Below are positions 34,067 through 42,748 of a stretch of 47,689 nucleotides of DNA, in pieces. The DNA comes from Candidatus Reconcilbacillus cellulovorans (GTDB lineage: Bacteria > Bacillota > Bacilli > Paenibacillales > Reconciliibacillaceae). Below the pieces are notes generated by a model that was not told where the DNA came from, did not search any database, and saw only the letters and a list, made by a program, of their open reading frames with translations. A program made the translations under genes and the position numbers. The stretch spans positions 1 to 47,689 of the forward strand of contig MOXJ01000034.1 in NCBI GenBank assembly GCA_002507565.1, in the 5' to 3' direction. The stretch's first letter is position 1, and the number at the start of each line of letters is the position of its first letter.

Positions 34067-34552
34067 ATGGCTTGCCCGGCTTGGTTTTTGGCGGAAAAGG
34101 GGACGTATTCGGCGGAACGATTTCTCGCCGATCTGGCGGTTTCGGCGTTTTATGCCGACGTCTGTTACTGGTACGAAGACGGCAAACATTTCGACAAGGA
34201 CGATGAGTTTTCATTGGTGACGGTGAATCTGTATATCGAATATCAAAAGCCCGGCGATCGGATTGTCGTCTATGTCGAATCGGAGAAGCGTGTGATGCAG
34301 AACACGTTCGAACCCGAGCAACCGGTTCGGGGGCTCGTGCCCGGCGTCGAATATTGCCGGTTCGGGCGGATTGGAAACATCCAGGGCAGCGAAAGGCTGC
34401 TGTACAACCTGGTGTATGAGTATTTGAAACGCCGTCCGGAGCATCGGTTTTGGGTGGAGGGGACCGGCCGGGCGATCGGGTGGGAGGACATGCAGCGGGT
34501 CCGGGAGCGTCCTTATGTGCCGGACTGGTGGAAGGAAGCGACCGGGGAGTAA
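34067..34552 (+). CDS. Putative immunity protein, subfamily C
   Basis: A 161-residue protein, last of the array. It opens like subfamily B (ACPAWFLAEKGTYSAERF) but ends like subfamily A (LVYEYLKRRPEH, RVRERPYVPDWW), so it looks like a hybrid or an ancestral intermediate. The ATG at 34067 follows a GGAGGAGGGATGG ribosome site. The frame is open further upstream, but that part overlaps the previous gene. It is GC-rich like the chromosome, unlike the subfamily A genes, which suggests longer residence. Function inferred from array position only. Confidence 0.6.
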   Translation: MACPAWFLAEKGTYSAERFLADLAVSAFYADVCYWYEDGKHFDKDDEFSLVTVNLYIEYQKPGDRIVVYVESEKRVMQNTFEPEQPVRGLVPGVEYCRFGRIGNIQGSERLLYNLVYEYLKRRPEHRFWVEGTGRAIGWEDMQRVRERPYVPDWWKEATGE

Positions 34553-34617
34553 AAAACAAGACGAGTTTTCGATCAGCGGGTCTCAGGCGATGCTTTCGCG
34601 TCTGCCTGGCCGTACAC

Positions 34618-34646
34618 TTGACCCGGCGGGCGGGCTTCGGTATGCT
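34618..34646 (+). promoter_or_regulatory. Promoter of queF
   Basis: TTGACC at 34618-34623 and TATGCT at 34641-34646 are separated by 17 bp. The leader is only about 20 nt, which leaves no room for a preQ1 riboswitch. Confidence 0.65.
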
Positions 34647-34670
34647 TGAAAATGAACGGAGGTTTCGACG

Positions 34671-35427
<757 letters not shown>

Positions 35428-35461
35428 CGCCGCGTCGGACGGCCGCGGCGAATGCGGCCTA

Positions 35462-35494
35462 AGGGCTTCCCGCCGGGGGAAGCTCTTTCTTTTT
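35462..35494 (+). terminator. Rho-independent terminator after the ferredoxin gene
   Basis: The 9-bp stem GGGCTTCCC/GGGAAGCTC (35463-35471 with 35477-35485, one G-U pair) has a 5-nt loop and is followed by TTTCTTTTT. Confidence 0.85.
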
Positions 35495-35510
35495 GTAGGG
35501 AGGAAAAAAC

Positions 35511-36662
35511 ATGGACGTTTATGCGTGGCTGAAACCGATGTTGTTCCGCATGGATCCGGAGCGGGCCCATCGGTTGACGATCGCTGCCCTCGGCTTTCTC
35601 GGGAGGCTGCCGGCGGCCAACCGTGCGCTTTCTGCGGTTTGGGCCGTGCCGGAGGATCCGGGCTTGCGCGTCGAAGCGTTCGGTCTGTCTTTTCCGCATC
35701 CGGTCGGGCTGGCGGCGGGGCTCGACAAAAACGGCGAGGCGGCGACGGCGCTCGCTTCGCTTGGTTTCGGCTTTCTCGAGGTCGGGACGGTAACACCGGA
35801 GCCGCAAGAGGGAAACCCGCGTCCGCGCCTGTTTCGGTTGCCTGAAGACGGGGCGCTCGTCAACCGGATGGGATTCAACAACGACGGGGCGGACGCCCTT
35901 GCGGCCCGTTTGGCCGGTTACGCCGCAGCCGGCGGACGTCGCGTTCCGATCGGCGTCAATATCGGCAAAAACCGTTCGACGCCGAACGATCGGGCGGCGG
36001 ATGATTACCGCGCCTGCGTGCGAAAACTTTGGCCGCATGCCGATTTTTTCGTCCTCAACGTCAGTTCGCCGAATACGCCCGGCCTGCGCGACCTACAGAA
36101 GCAGGAGGCGGTGAGCGCGATCATCTCTGCCGTGCGCGACGAGATCGCGCGGTGCGCCGCCGGCGGGCGGAGCACGCCGAAGCCGGTGCTCGTCAAAATT
36201 TCGCCCGATCTGGACGAGGCGGAGTTATCGCTGACGGTCGAAGCGGCGACGGCGGCGGGCGCTTCCGGTTTCGTCGCGACGAATACGACGCTGGCCCGAG
36301 ACGGCGTCCGGCATCCCGCCGGTGCGGAAACCGGTGGCTTAAGCGGCCGGCCGCTGAGGCGCCGCGCGACGGAGACGATCGCGCGCGTCTACAGGCTGAC
36401 CGGGGGCCGGGTGCCGATTATCGGCTGCGGCGGCATTTTCGACGCCGGGGACGCATATGAAAAGATACGGGCCGGCGCCAGCCTGGTGGAAATTTATACG
36501 TCCTTGATTTACAAAGGGCCGTCCGTCATCCGTGAAATATGCGAGGGCTTGCGCGCGCTGGCGGCACGCGACGGTTTCCGCAGTATCGCCGAGGCGGTCG
36601 GGACGGATGCCGGGCGGCGGATACAGGATTTGGGGATGCCGAAAATCGGCCCGGTATTTTAG
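35511..36662 (+). CDS. pyrD: Dihydroorotate dehydrogenase, class 2 (quinone)
   Basis: Oxidises dihydroorotate to orotate with FMN and passes electrons to quinones at the membrane. The 383-residue protein has the class 2 N-terminal extension (about residues 1-45) before the barrel. Visible motifs are NRMGFNNDGAD, GVNIGKNRSTPN, the active-site NVSSPNTPGLRDLQ with its serine, and IGCGGIFDAGDAYEKIRAGA for FMN phosphate. The ATG at 35511 has GGGAGG upstream. It lies outside any pyr operon. Bacillus subtilis itself uses the class 1B PyrD-PyrK, so a lone class 2 enzyme is a notable choice. Confidence 0.95.
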   Translation: MDVYAWLKPMLFRMDPERAHRLTIAALGFLGRLPAANRALSAVWAVPEDPGLRVEAFGLSFPHPVGLAAGLDKNGEAATALASLGFGFLEVGTVTPEPQEGNPRPRLFRLPEDGALVNRMGFNNDGADALAARLAGYAAAGGRRVPIGVNIGKNRSTPNDRAADDYRACVRKLWPHADFFVLNVSSPNTPGLRDLQKQEAVSAIISAVRDEIARCAAGGRSTPKPVLVKISPDLDEAELSLTVEAATAAGASGFVATNTTLARDGVRHPAGAETGGLSGRPLRRRATETIARVYRLTGGRVPIIGCGGIFDAGDAYEKIRAGASLVEIYTSLIYKGPSVIREICEGLRALAARDGFRSIAEAVGTDAGRRIQDLGMPKIGPVF

Positions 36663-37156
36663 GCTTTGTGTCTGCGGAAAAACTGTTCGAATTCCTCTTT
36701 CGTATGGCCGCCGGGCGTCGGCTGTTCGACGTAGCCGCCTTTCAGCCGTTCGACTTCTTTGCCGTCCTTATAAAACACGACGGTCGGCGTCGCTTCGATG
36801 CCGTATTTCTGCCAGCCTTCCGGGAATTCGAGCAGGTTGAACTGTTTCAGATCGATGCCGAGCGATTGGGCGATCGGCATGAGAACGGGCGTCGTTTCCT
36901 TGCAGTACGGGCATGTCGACTGGTAAAAATACACGAAGACCGGCGCCTTGCTTTCGATCAGGCGGTTCAGCTCGTCGGGCAGCACGTTGTTCTGGTAAAG
37001 CGGATCGTCGAGCAGCCGGACGGTCTCCGGATGAAGTTCAGATTTCGGCTTGCGATAGGGATTGTCGGTGCTGTTGTCTTTCGACAGCGCGTTGACGAGG
37101 GACAACAGCCCGAAAATGCCGACGACGATAGCTAGATAAACGAGCAGTTTTTTCAT
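36659..37156 (-). CDS. Membrane-anchored thioredoxin-like protein
   Basis: The 165-residue protein has one N-terminal membrane segment (residues 3-22, LLVYLAIVVGIFGLLSLV), a short linker, and a thioredoxin fold with CPYC at 82-85 and cis-Pro in GIEATPTVVFYKDG. The active site faces outward, so it is a candidate envelope thiol-disulfide exchanger. ATG 37156 is preferred over the TTG at 37159, with GGGGGAAAG just before. The stop overlaps that of pyrD (36659-36662), so the two converge with no spacer. CPYC is also found in glutaredoxins, but the surrounding sequence is thioredoxin-like. Confidence 0.85.
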   Translation of the reverse strand: MKKLLVYLAIVVGIFGLLSLVNALSKDNSTDNPYRKPKSELHPETVRLLDDPLYQNNVLPDELNRLIESKAPVFVYFYQSTCPYCKETTPVLMPIAQSLGIDLKQFNLLEFPEGWQKYGIEATPTVVFYKDGKEVERLKGGYVEQPTPGGHTKEEFEQFFRRHKA

Positions 37157-37246
37157 CAACTTTCCCCCGCTTCACGGTATGTTTACAATCCATCATAGAG
37201 TAATTGCGGAACGCGGGCAAGCGGGAAAGGCGGGGTTTGTCTTCGG

Positions 37247-38722
37247 ATGCGGATGTCGAAGGACCATATGCTGCTTGCGGAGCGGATGCGCCGTTTTCTC
37301 GGCGAGGAATACGAGGCGTTTGCTCGGGCGTGCGACGGACCGCCGGTATCGGGCGTCCGCGTCAACACGCTCAAGTTGTCCGTCGATCAGTTCCGCGGGA
37401 TGACGCCGTTTGCGCTGGAGCCGGTTCCTTGGTGTCGCGAAGGGTTTTACGTGTCGAGTCGGGACAGGCCGGGCAAACATCCGTATTACCATGCCGGGCT
37501 TTATTACGTCCAGGAGCCGAGCGCGATGGCCCCCGTCGAGCTGCTCGGCGTGCGGCCTGGTGACCGCGTGCTCGACCTTTGCGCCGCACCCGGCGGCAAG
37601 AGCGTGCAGATCGCTTGCAAGCTCGAAAGACGCGGCTTGCTCGTCGCCAACGACCGGCATCCGCAGCGGGTGGCGGCGCTTGTGAAAAATCTTGAACTGG
37701 CCGGCGTGCCGAACGCCGTCGTCGTGAACGAGGACGCCGTGCGGTTGGCCGGGGCGTTCCGCGGCCGGTTCGATAAAATTTTGGTAGACGCTCCCTGTTC
37801 CGGCGAAGCGCGGATCCGCAAATCCGGTGAATCGGTGAAAACGCGCGGCTGGCGGGCGTCGGCCGATTACGCCGCACTGCAGCAGACATTGCTCGACGCA
37901 GCGGCGGACATGCTCGCGCCCGGCGGCGTGATGGTTTATTCGACGTGCACGTTTGCGCCGGAGGAAAACGAGGCGGTCGTGCTCGGCTGCCTGGCGCGCA
38001 GGCGCGATCTGGACGTCGTCGAGCCGACGCGTTTTCCCGGCTTTTCGTCCGGCCGTCCGGATTGGGTCGGAGCGGCGGGAGAACGCGAGGCCGAAATCCT
38101 TCGCAAGACGGTGCGGATCTGGCCGCATGCGACACGCGGGGAGGGCCATTTCGTCGCCGTATTCCGCAAAATTTCGGACGAGCCGTTCGGACGGCCCGGC
38201 CGGACTCTGCCGCAAACCGGTGCGGCTGTCGACGAGCTGTCGCAATTTGAGACGGAAGCCGTGCTGGCTGCGCTCAGCGAGGCGATCGACTGGCCGGGCG
38301 TGCGGCGGTCCGGCCGTTTCGTGCGGCTCGGCGACGCGGTCAGTCTGCTCCTGGAAGAATGTGCGGCGTTTGCCGAATTGTTTGCGGGACTGCGCGTCGT
38401 TCGCGCCGGATTGCACGTCGGCGACTTCAAACCCGGTGGCCGGTTCCGCTTATCGCACGCGCTTGCGCTGGCGCATCCGTTCGCGCGGGCGAAGCGTACG
38501 GTCGGTTTTCGGGCGGACGGTGCGGATTCGGAACGGGAACTCGTCCGCTATTTGAAGGGCGAATCGCTTTTCGTTCCAGCCGAACGGATCGATCGCGACG
38601 TTGGCGTGTCGCCTGAAGGAATCGTTCTAGTGGAAGCGGACGGTTTTCCCATCGGATGGGCAAAATGGCAAGACGGCCTGTTGAAAAACGGCTACCCGGC
38701 CGGATGGAGGTGGGCGCCTTGA
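37247..38722 (+). CDS. RsmF-type 16S rRNA m5C methyltransferase, copy 1
   Basis: The 491-residue NOL1/NOP2/Sun protein has a SAM site LDLCAAPGGKSVQIA (109-123). The two catalytic cysteines are Cys184 in DAPCSGEA and Cys234 in YSTCTFAPEENE, and a C-terminal RsmF-like/PUA-like RNA-binding region follows. It is expected to methylate a cytosine of 16S rRNA. The usual GEGMFRK after the first cysteine is altered to GEARIRK, so it may be the more diverged copy. Start ATG 37247 (37253 also possible) after AAAGGCGGGG. Its stop overlaps the TTG of the pseudouridine synthase gene, an rRNA-modification pair. Confidence 0.85.
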   Translation: MRMSKDHMLLAERMRRFLGEEYEAFARACDGPPVSGVRVNTLKLSVDQFRGMTPFALEPVPWCREGFYVSSRDRPGKHPYYHAGLYYVQEPSAMAPVELLGVRPGDRVLDLCAAPGGKSVQIACKLERRGLLVANDRHPQRVAALVKNLELAGVPNAVVVNEDAVRLAGAFRGRFDKILVDAPCSGEARIRKSGESVKTRGWRASADYAALQQTLLDAAADMLAPGGVMVYSTCTFAPEENEAVVLGCLARRRDLDVVEPTRFPGFSSGRPDWVGAAGEREAEILRKTVRIWPHATRGEGHFVAVFRKISDEPFGRPGRTLPQTGAAVDELSQFETEAVLAALSEAIDWPGVRRSGRFVRLGDAVSLLLEECAAFAELFAGLRVVRAGLHVGDFKPGGRFRLSHALALAHPFARAKRTVGFRADGADSERELVRYLKGESLFVPAERIDRDVGVSPEGIVLVEADGFPIGWAKWQDGLLKNGYPAGWRWAP

Positions 38723-39468
38723 GCGGAATGCGGCGAACGGAGCGGTTGGACAAAATGCTGGCGCGCGCAGGCTTCGGCAGCCGAAGCGACGTGCGCAAGC
38801 TGGTCAGGGCGGGACGCGTGCACGTCGACGGCGTTCCGGCTTTCGACGCAGGCATGAAAATCGACCCCGACGGCGACGACGTCCGCGTCGACGGCGAACG
38901 CGTCGTGTTTCGGGAATTCGTCTACCTGATGATGAACAAACCGCCCGGCGTCGTTTCGGCGACCGAAGACCGCCGCGAAGCCACCGTCGTCGACTTGCTC
39001 GCCCCGGAATACCGGCGGTTCGGCGTGTTTCCGGTCGGGCGGCTGGACAAAGACGCGGTCGGCCTGCTGCTGCTCACGAACGACGGCAAGCTTGCGCACG
39101 AGCTTTTGTCGCCTCGCCGACACGTGCCGAAAACGTATCTCGTCGAAACCGACGGTGCACTGACGGAGGGCGACGCCGAGGCGTTCGCCCGCGGCGTTCG
39201 GCTGGACGACGGATACGTCGCGCTGCCGGCCGAGCTTCGTCTTCTCGACAGCAGTGACTGTTTCAGGGCCGAAGTGACCGTGGTCGAGGGAAAATTTCAT
39301 CAGATCAAACGGATGTTTCAGGCGATCGGCAGAAGAGTGACGTTTCTGGAGCGGGTCCGCTTCGGCCCGCTTGAACTGGACCGTTCGCTCGCCCGGGGGG
39401 CGTACCGTGAACTGACGGAAAGGGAGATCGCCCTGCTCAGGACGCCGAGACCGCAGCGGACCGGGTGA
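38719..39468 (+). CDS. RsuA/RluB-family pseudouridine synthase
   Basis: The 249-residue protein has an N-terminal S4 RNA-binding domain (RLDKMLARAGFGSRSDVRKL) followed by the synthase domain with GRLDKDAVGLLLLTNDG, catalytic Asp110, and KTYLVE and GKFHQIKRM motifs. Members modify one uridine in 16S (RsuA) or 23S (RluB/E/F) rRNA; the size favours RsuA-like. TTG at 38719 is chosen because GGAGG at 38706-38710 has an 8-base spacer and the TTGA overlap couples it to the methyltransferase. ATG 38728 is the alternative. Confidence 0.88.
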   Translation: MSGMRRTERLDKMLARAGFGSRSDVRKLVRAGRVHVDGVPAFDAGMKIDPDGDDVRVDGERVVFREFVYLMMNKPPGVVSATEDRREATVVDLLAPEYRRFGVFPVGRLDKDAVGLLLLTNDGKLAHELLSPRRHVPKTYLVETDGALTEGDAEAFARGVRLDDGYVALPAELRLLDSSDCFRAEVTVVEGKFHQIKRMFQAIGRRVTFLERVRFGPLELDRSLARGAYRELTEREIALLRTPRPQRTG

Positions 39469-39480
39469 AAAACAAAGCCG

Positions 39481-39518
39481 AAAAAATAAAAGGCGGCGCG
39501 TGTGGAAAACGCACCGCC
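39481..39518 (-). terminator. Terminator of the YjcZ-like gene (minus strand)
   Basis: A 10-bp stem with one mismatch (39492-39501 with 39509-39518) is followed on the minus strand by TTTTATTTTTT. It may also act weakly on the pseudouridine synthase transcript. Confidence 0.8.
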
Positions 39519-39543
39519 CCGACCGCACGGGGGTCGGCCGCAC

Positions 39544-39636
39544 TCAGAACACGTACGGCCGCGCGACGATCACCAACAGAATGAACAGCACAAGGACGAT
39601 GGCGACCGTCGTGTAGTAGGGATACGGTGCGGACAT
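39544..39636 (-). CDS. YjcZ-family-like sporulation micropeptide (30 residues)
   Basis: A 30-codon gene that starts at the minus-strand ATG 39636, with a perfect AGGAGG 7 bases before it, and ends at TGA 39544, followed by a strong terminator. The peptide has a Tyr-rich start (SAPYPYY) and a single hydrophobic helix VAIVLVLFILLVIV before RPYVF. This is the pattern of the YjcZ family, small membrane peptides linked to sporulation in Bacilli. A minus-strand CATATACAT about 60 bases upstream could be a -10 for a sporulation sigma factor, but the match is weak. The gene is easily missed by gene callers. Confidence 0.8.
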   Translation of the reverse strand: MSAPYPYYTTVAIVLVLFILLVIVARPYVF

Positions 39637-39779
39637 GCGGATTCCTCCTTGATCGGAAGTTTTGTACCTTGTCGGTACACTGCATGTATATGGCGCCGCG
39701 ACCGGGAGGGTTTGGACAAATGACTGCAGCGACCTGCAAATGGGCGATGAACGGGCTCGCGTCTTCCTTTTCGTCCGCC

Positions 39780-41222
39780 TCAGTCGTCCGCGGCGTCGGG
39801 GCCGTCGTCGGCGTCGTCGTCGGCTTCCGCGCCGTCGTATTTGCGCAAACGGAGCGGTTTCGGAAACCGATTTTTGATCGCGCCGTCCGACCGTTTGCCC
39901 CAGCCGAGCGGCAAACCGTCACAGGCGACGAGGCACCATCCGCCGTCGCGCCCGCCGGCGTCGCAAGAAGCGGCGATCGGTTCGCCGCGCAAAAATTTTG
40001 GCACTTCGTCGCTGTCCGATGGCAAATCCAGCACGTCGGCGGCGTCCTGCACGCGGACGGCCATCGCCAGCGCGTGGGCGGGCTCCGCGCGGTTCTTGCG
40101 CATGGTCGCCACCCATAGACCGGGGCGGACGACGTGCAATCCGGCGTGCCAATCCGGCGGAAGCGGTTTTTCAGGCATGTCCGGCATCCAGTACAGCCGG
40201 TCGCCGACGAGCACCGGTCGGCCGGGGCCCGGCTTCCAGCCGGGAACCGCCCGACGCGCCATTGCCTCGGCCAGCGACCATGCTTCGCGCAGCGAGGCGT
40301 CGGACTTCGGTTTTCGGCCGCGAACAGCCTTGTCGCTCGCCCCCGGACGGCCTTCCGGACCGTCGTCCGGCGCGCGCAACACCGCGACGAAATGCCCTTC
40401 GCCGCGGACTCGGTGCGGCCAGAGCCGTTCGGCGGAAACAAGCCGCCATCCCGGATGTTCGGACAAAAACAATTCGATCGTCCGCTCGTTCTCTTCCTCA
40501 TTGAACGTGCAGGTGGAATAGACGAGCGTGCCGCCGGGGCGGATCATGCGAGCGGCTGCGCGCAGCGACTGCCGCTGCCGCGCCGCGCAGAGCCGGACGT
40601 ATGGCAGCGACCAGGCGCGGACGGCGTCCGGGTTTTTCCGGAACATGCCTTCACCCGAACAGGGCGCGTCGAACAAAATTTTGTCGAAAAACGACGAAAA
40701 CCGCCCGGCGAGCCGATCCGGGTCGGCGCGCGTCACGACGGCGTTGGCGACGCCGGCGCGCTCCAGGTTTTCCGCAAGAACGGCGACTCGCTCCGGATGG
40801 ACGTCGTTGGCGACGAGCAGCCCCGCGCCGGCGAGTTTGCCGGCGATCTGGGTCGACTTGCCGCCGGGAGCCGCCGCCAGGTCGAGCACGGCGTCGCCGG
40901 GCTTCGGATCGAGCCGTTCGACCGGCAACATCGCCGACGGTTCCTGGATGTAATAGGCGCCCGTCGCGTACCAGGGGTGTTTGCCCGGCCGAACGTTCGC
41001 CGGATAGTAGAAGCCGGTCGGGCACCATGGCACCGGTTCGAGCCGGAACCGACCGCGCATGGCGGAAAACAACGGCTCGTCCGTCCCCGCCGGCAGTTTG
41101 AGCGGGTTGAGACGCAATCCGTGAACCCGCGGTTGTTCGTAACTTTTCCAAAACGCCTCAGCCTCAGCGCCGAGCAGATGTTCAACCGTTTCGACGAAAG
41201 CCGGAGGAAAAGCGACCGGCAA
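39780..41222 (-). CDS. RsmF-type 16S rRNA m5C methyltransferase, copy 2
   Basis: A 480-residue paralogue of the gene at 37247, with SAM motif [15 protein letters not shown] and both cysteines in canonical context ([24 protein letters not shown]). It has the RsmF C-terminal domain and a short Asp-rich tail. The start is TTG at 41222: AAAGGAGG lies 9 bases upstream of it, while the in-frame ATG at 41249 overlaps a TATAAT box and precedes the ribosome site. It is divergent from queE. With the conserved motifs it is the better candidate for the standard enzyme. Confidence 0.88.
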   Translation of the reverse strand: MPVAFPPAFVETVEHLLGAEAEAFWKSYEQPRVHGLRLNPLKLPAGTDEPLFSAMRGRFRLEPVPWCPTGFYYPANVRPGKHPWYATGAYYIQEPSAMLPVERLDPKPGDAVLDLAAAPGGKSTQIAGKLAGAGLLVANDVHPERVAVLAENLERAGVANAVVTRADPDRLAGRFSSFFDKILFDAPCSGEGMFRKNPDAVRAWSLPYVRLCAARQRQSLRAAARMIRPGGTLVYSTCTFNEEENERTIELFLSEHPGWRLVSAERLWPHRVRGEGHFVAVLRAPDDGPEGRPGASDKAVRGRKPKSDASLREAWSLAEAMARRAVPGWKPGPGRPVLVGDRLYWMPDMPEKPLPPDWHAGLHVVRPGLWVATMRKNRAEPAHALAMAVRVQDAADVLDLPSDSDEVPKFLRGEPIAASCDAGGRDGGWCLVACDGLPLGWGKRSDGAIKNRFPKPLRLRKYDGAEADDDADDGPDAADD

Positions 41223-41247
41223 AGGCGACGACCTCCTTTTGCCGACC

Positions 41248-41253
41248 ATTATA
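41248..41253 (-). promoter_or_regulatory. -10 box of the second RsmF-type gene
   Basis: TATAAT on the minus strand lies about 25 bp before the TTG start. No clear -35 is seen. It overlaps an in-frame ATG, which argues against that ATG as a start. Confidence 0.5.
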
Positions 41254-41297
41254 CACGATTTTGCCGACGAAATTTGTTATCATGGAAGGGGACGCGC

Positions 41298-41993
41298 ATG
41301 AATCGACCGGAATGGAATACCGTCCGCGTTCCGATCGTCGAAATTTTCGAAACGATCGAGGGAGAAGGGACGAAAGCCGGTTTTCCGACGGTTTTCGTCC
41401 GGCTGTTCGGCTGCAATCTCCGCTGCGTCTGGTGCGACACGACGTACAGTTACCCGCCGGCCGAGCCTGGGCCGACGTTGACGGTGGCGGACATCGTCGA
41501 GCGCGTGACGTCGTATCGCTCCCGCCATCTGTGCCTGACGGGAGGAGAACCGCTCATGTACGGCGAGCGGTCGCGCATGCTGCTGGAAGCGCTGGCGGAA
41601 TGCGGGGCGTTCGACGACATCCACGTCGAGACGAACGGCGCTGTCGATCTTCGGCCGTTTCTGGAATCGGTCCGCTCGCTGGCCGTCCGATACATTATGG
41701 ACTATAAGCTGCCGGACTCCGGCGAGGAACGCCGGATGGTCGCCGGCAATCTGCCGCTGCTTCGCCCGCAGGATGAACTGAAATTCGTCGTCGCGAGCCG
41801 GCGAGACTTCGACCGCGCGGTCTCATTGCTCGACGAATACGACGTCCGCGCCCAGGTGCTGTTCAGCCCGGTTTGGGGTGCGGTCGAGCCGAGGAAACTG
41901 GCGGAATGGATGCTCGAGCGGGGGCTGGCGCGCGCGCGGCTGAACCTGCAGCTTCACAAAATCATCTGGAGCCCCGATGCGCGAGGGGTATAA
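41298..41993 (+). CDS. queE: 7-carboxy-7-deazaguanine synthase (radical SAM)
   Basis: Ring-contracts carboxytetrahydropterin to 7-carboxy-7-deazaguanine, the second dedicated step to preQ0. The 231-residue protein has Cys39, Cys43 and Cys46 in [14 protein letters not shown] (C-x3-C-x2-C), the [4Fe-4S]/SAM site, and [11 protein letters not shown] at 41298 has GGAAGGGG upstream. The frame stays open far upstream, but only as a shadow of the opposite gene. queC follows at 29 bp. queD, usually in the same operon, is not seen here. Confidence 0.95.
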   Translation: MNRPEWNTVRVPIVEIFETIEGEGTKAGFPTVFVRLFGCNLRCVWCDTTYSYPPAEPGPTLTVADIVERVTSYRSRHLCLTGGEPLMYGERSRMLLEALAECGAFDDIHVETNGAVDLRPFLESVRSLAVRYIMDYKLPDSGEERRMVAGNLPLLRPQDELKFVVASRRDFDRAVSLLDEYDVRAQVLFSPVWGAVEPRKLAEWMLERGLARARLNLQLHKIIWSPDARGV

Positions 41994-42022
41994 AAGGATC
42001 GGCGCGACGGGAGGGACAAGCG

Positions 42023-42748
42023 GTGAAAAAGGCGGTCGTCGTTTTAAGCGGCGGGCTCGACAGCACCACCTGCGCGGCGCTTGCGCGCGAGGCGGGCTAC
42101 GAGTTGTACCCGCTGACGTTCGATTACGGGCAGCGCCATCGCGTCGAGCTGGGAGCGGCCCGGAAGATCGCCGCCTATTACGGCGCGGCGGATCGCCACA
42201 AAATCGTCCGCCTCGACTTTTTCCGCGATTTCGGCGGAAGCGCGTTGACGGACGACTCGATTGCGGTGCCGGAACGTCCGGACGGCGCCGTGCCCGACGA
42301 CGAAATTCCCGTCACGTATGTGCCCGGGCGCAATCTGATTTTTCTGTCCGTGGCGGTGTCCTACGCGGAAACGATCGCCGCGGAAGCCGTCTACATCGGC
42401 GTCAACGCGCTCGATTACAGCGGTTATCCCGATTGCCGGCCGGAGTTCGTCCGCAGTTTCGAGCAGACGGCGGCGCTCGCGACCAAAGCCGGCGTCGGGG
42501 GCCGCCCGGTCCGGATCGAGACGCCGCTCGTCCGGATGACGAAGGCGGACATCGTGCGCGAAGGCGTCCGGCTCGGCGTACCGTTCGAGCTGACGTGGTC
42601 GTGCTATAAGGGCGGCGACGCGCCTTGCGGCGTCTGCGACAGCTGCCTGCTTCGGCGCAAAGGGTTTGCCGAGGCGGGCGTGCGCGACCCGCTGGAGGAT
42701 AAGGCGGGTGCGTCTTACGGCGTCGGCGACAGCGGCTTGCGGCCGTAG
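42023..42748 (+). CDS. queC: 7-cyano-7-deazaguanine (preQ0) synthase
   Basis: ATP-dependent conversion of 7-carboxy-7-deazaguanine and ammonia to preQ0. The 241-residue protein has the PP-loop SGGLDST at 9-15, TFDYGQRHRVEL, VPGRNLIFLS and the zinc ligands in SCYKGGDAPCGVCDSC. GTG at 42023 has GGGAGGG at 42009-42015. Its last 34 bp overlap the convergent GGDEF gene. It forms the operon queE-queC and feeds queF at 34671. Confidence 0.95.
   Translation: MKKAVVVLSGGLDSTTCAALAREAGYELYPLTFDYGQRHRVELGAARKIAAYYGAADRHKIVRLDFFRDFGGSALTDDSIAVPERPDGAVPDDEIPVTYVPGRNLIFLSVAVSYAETIAAEAVYIGVNALDYSGYPDCRPEFVRSFEQTAALATKAGVGGRPVRIETPLVRMTKADIVREGVRLGVPFELTWSCYKGGDAPCGVCDSCLLRRKGFAEAGVRDPLEDKAGASYGVGDSGLRP

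Noticed and set aside
34624-34670. preQ1 riboswitch before queF
   Set aside because: The predicted transcript starts about 20 nt before the ATG and no pseudoknot-like motif is visible.
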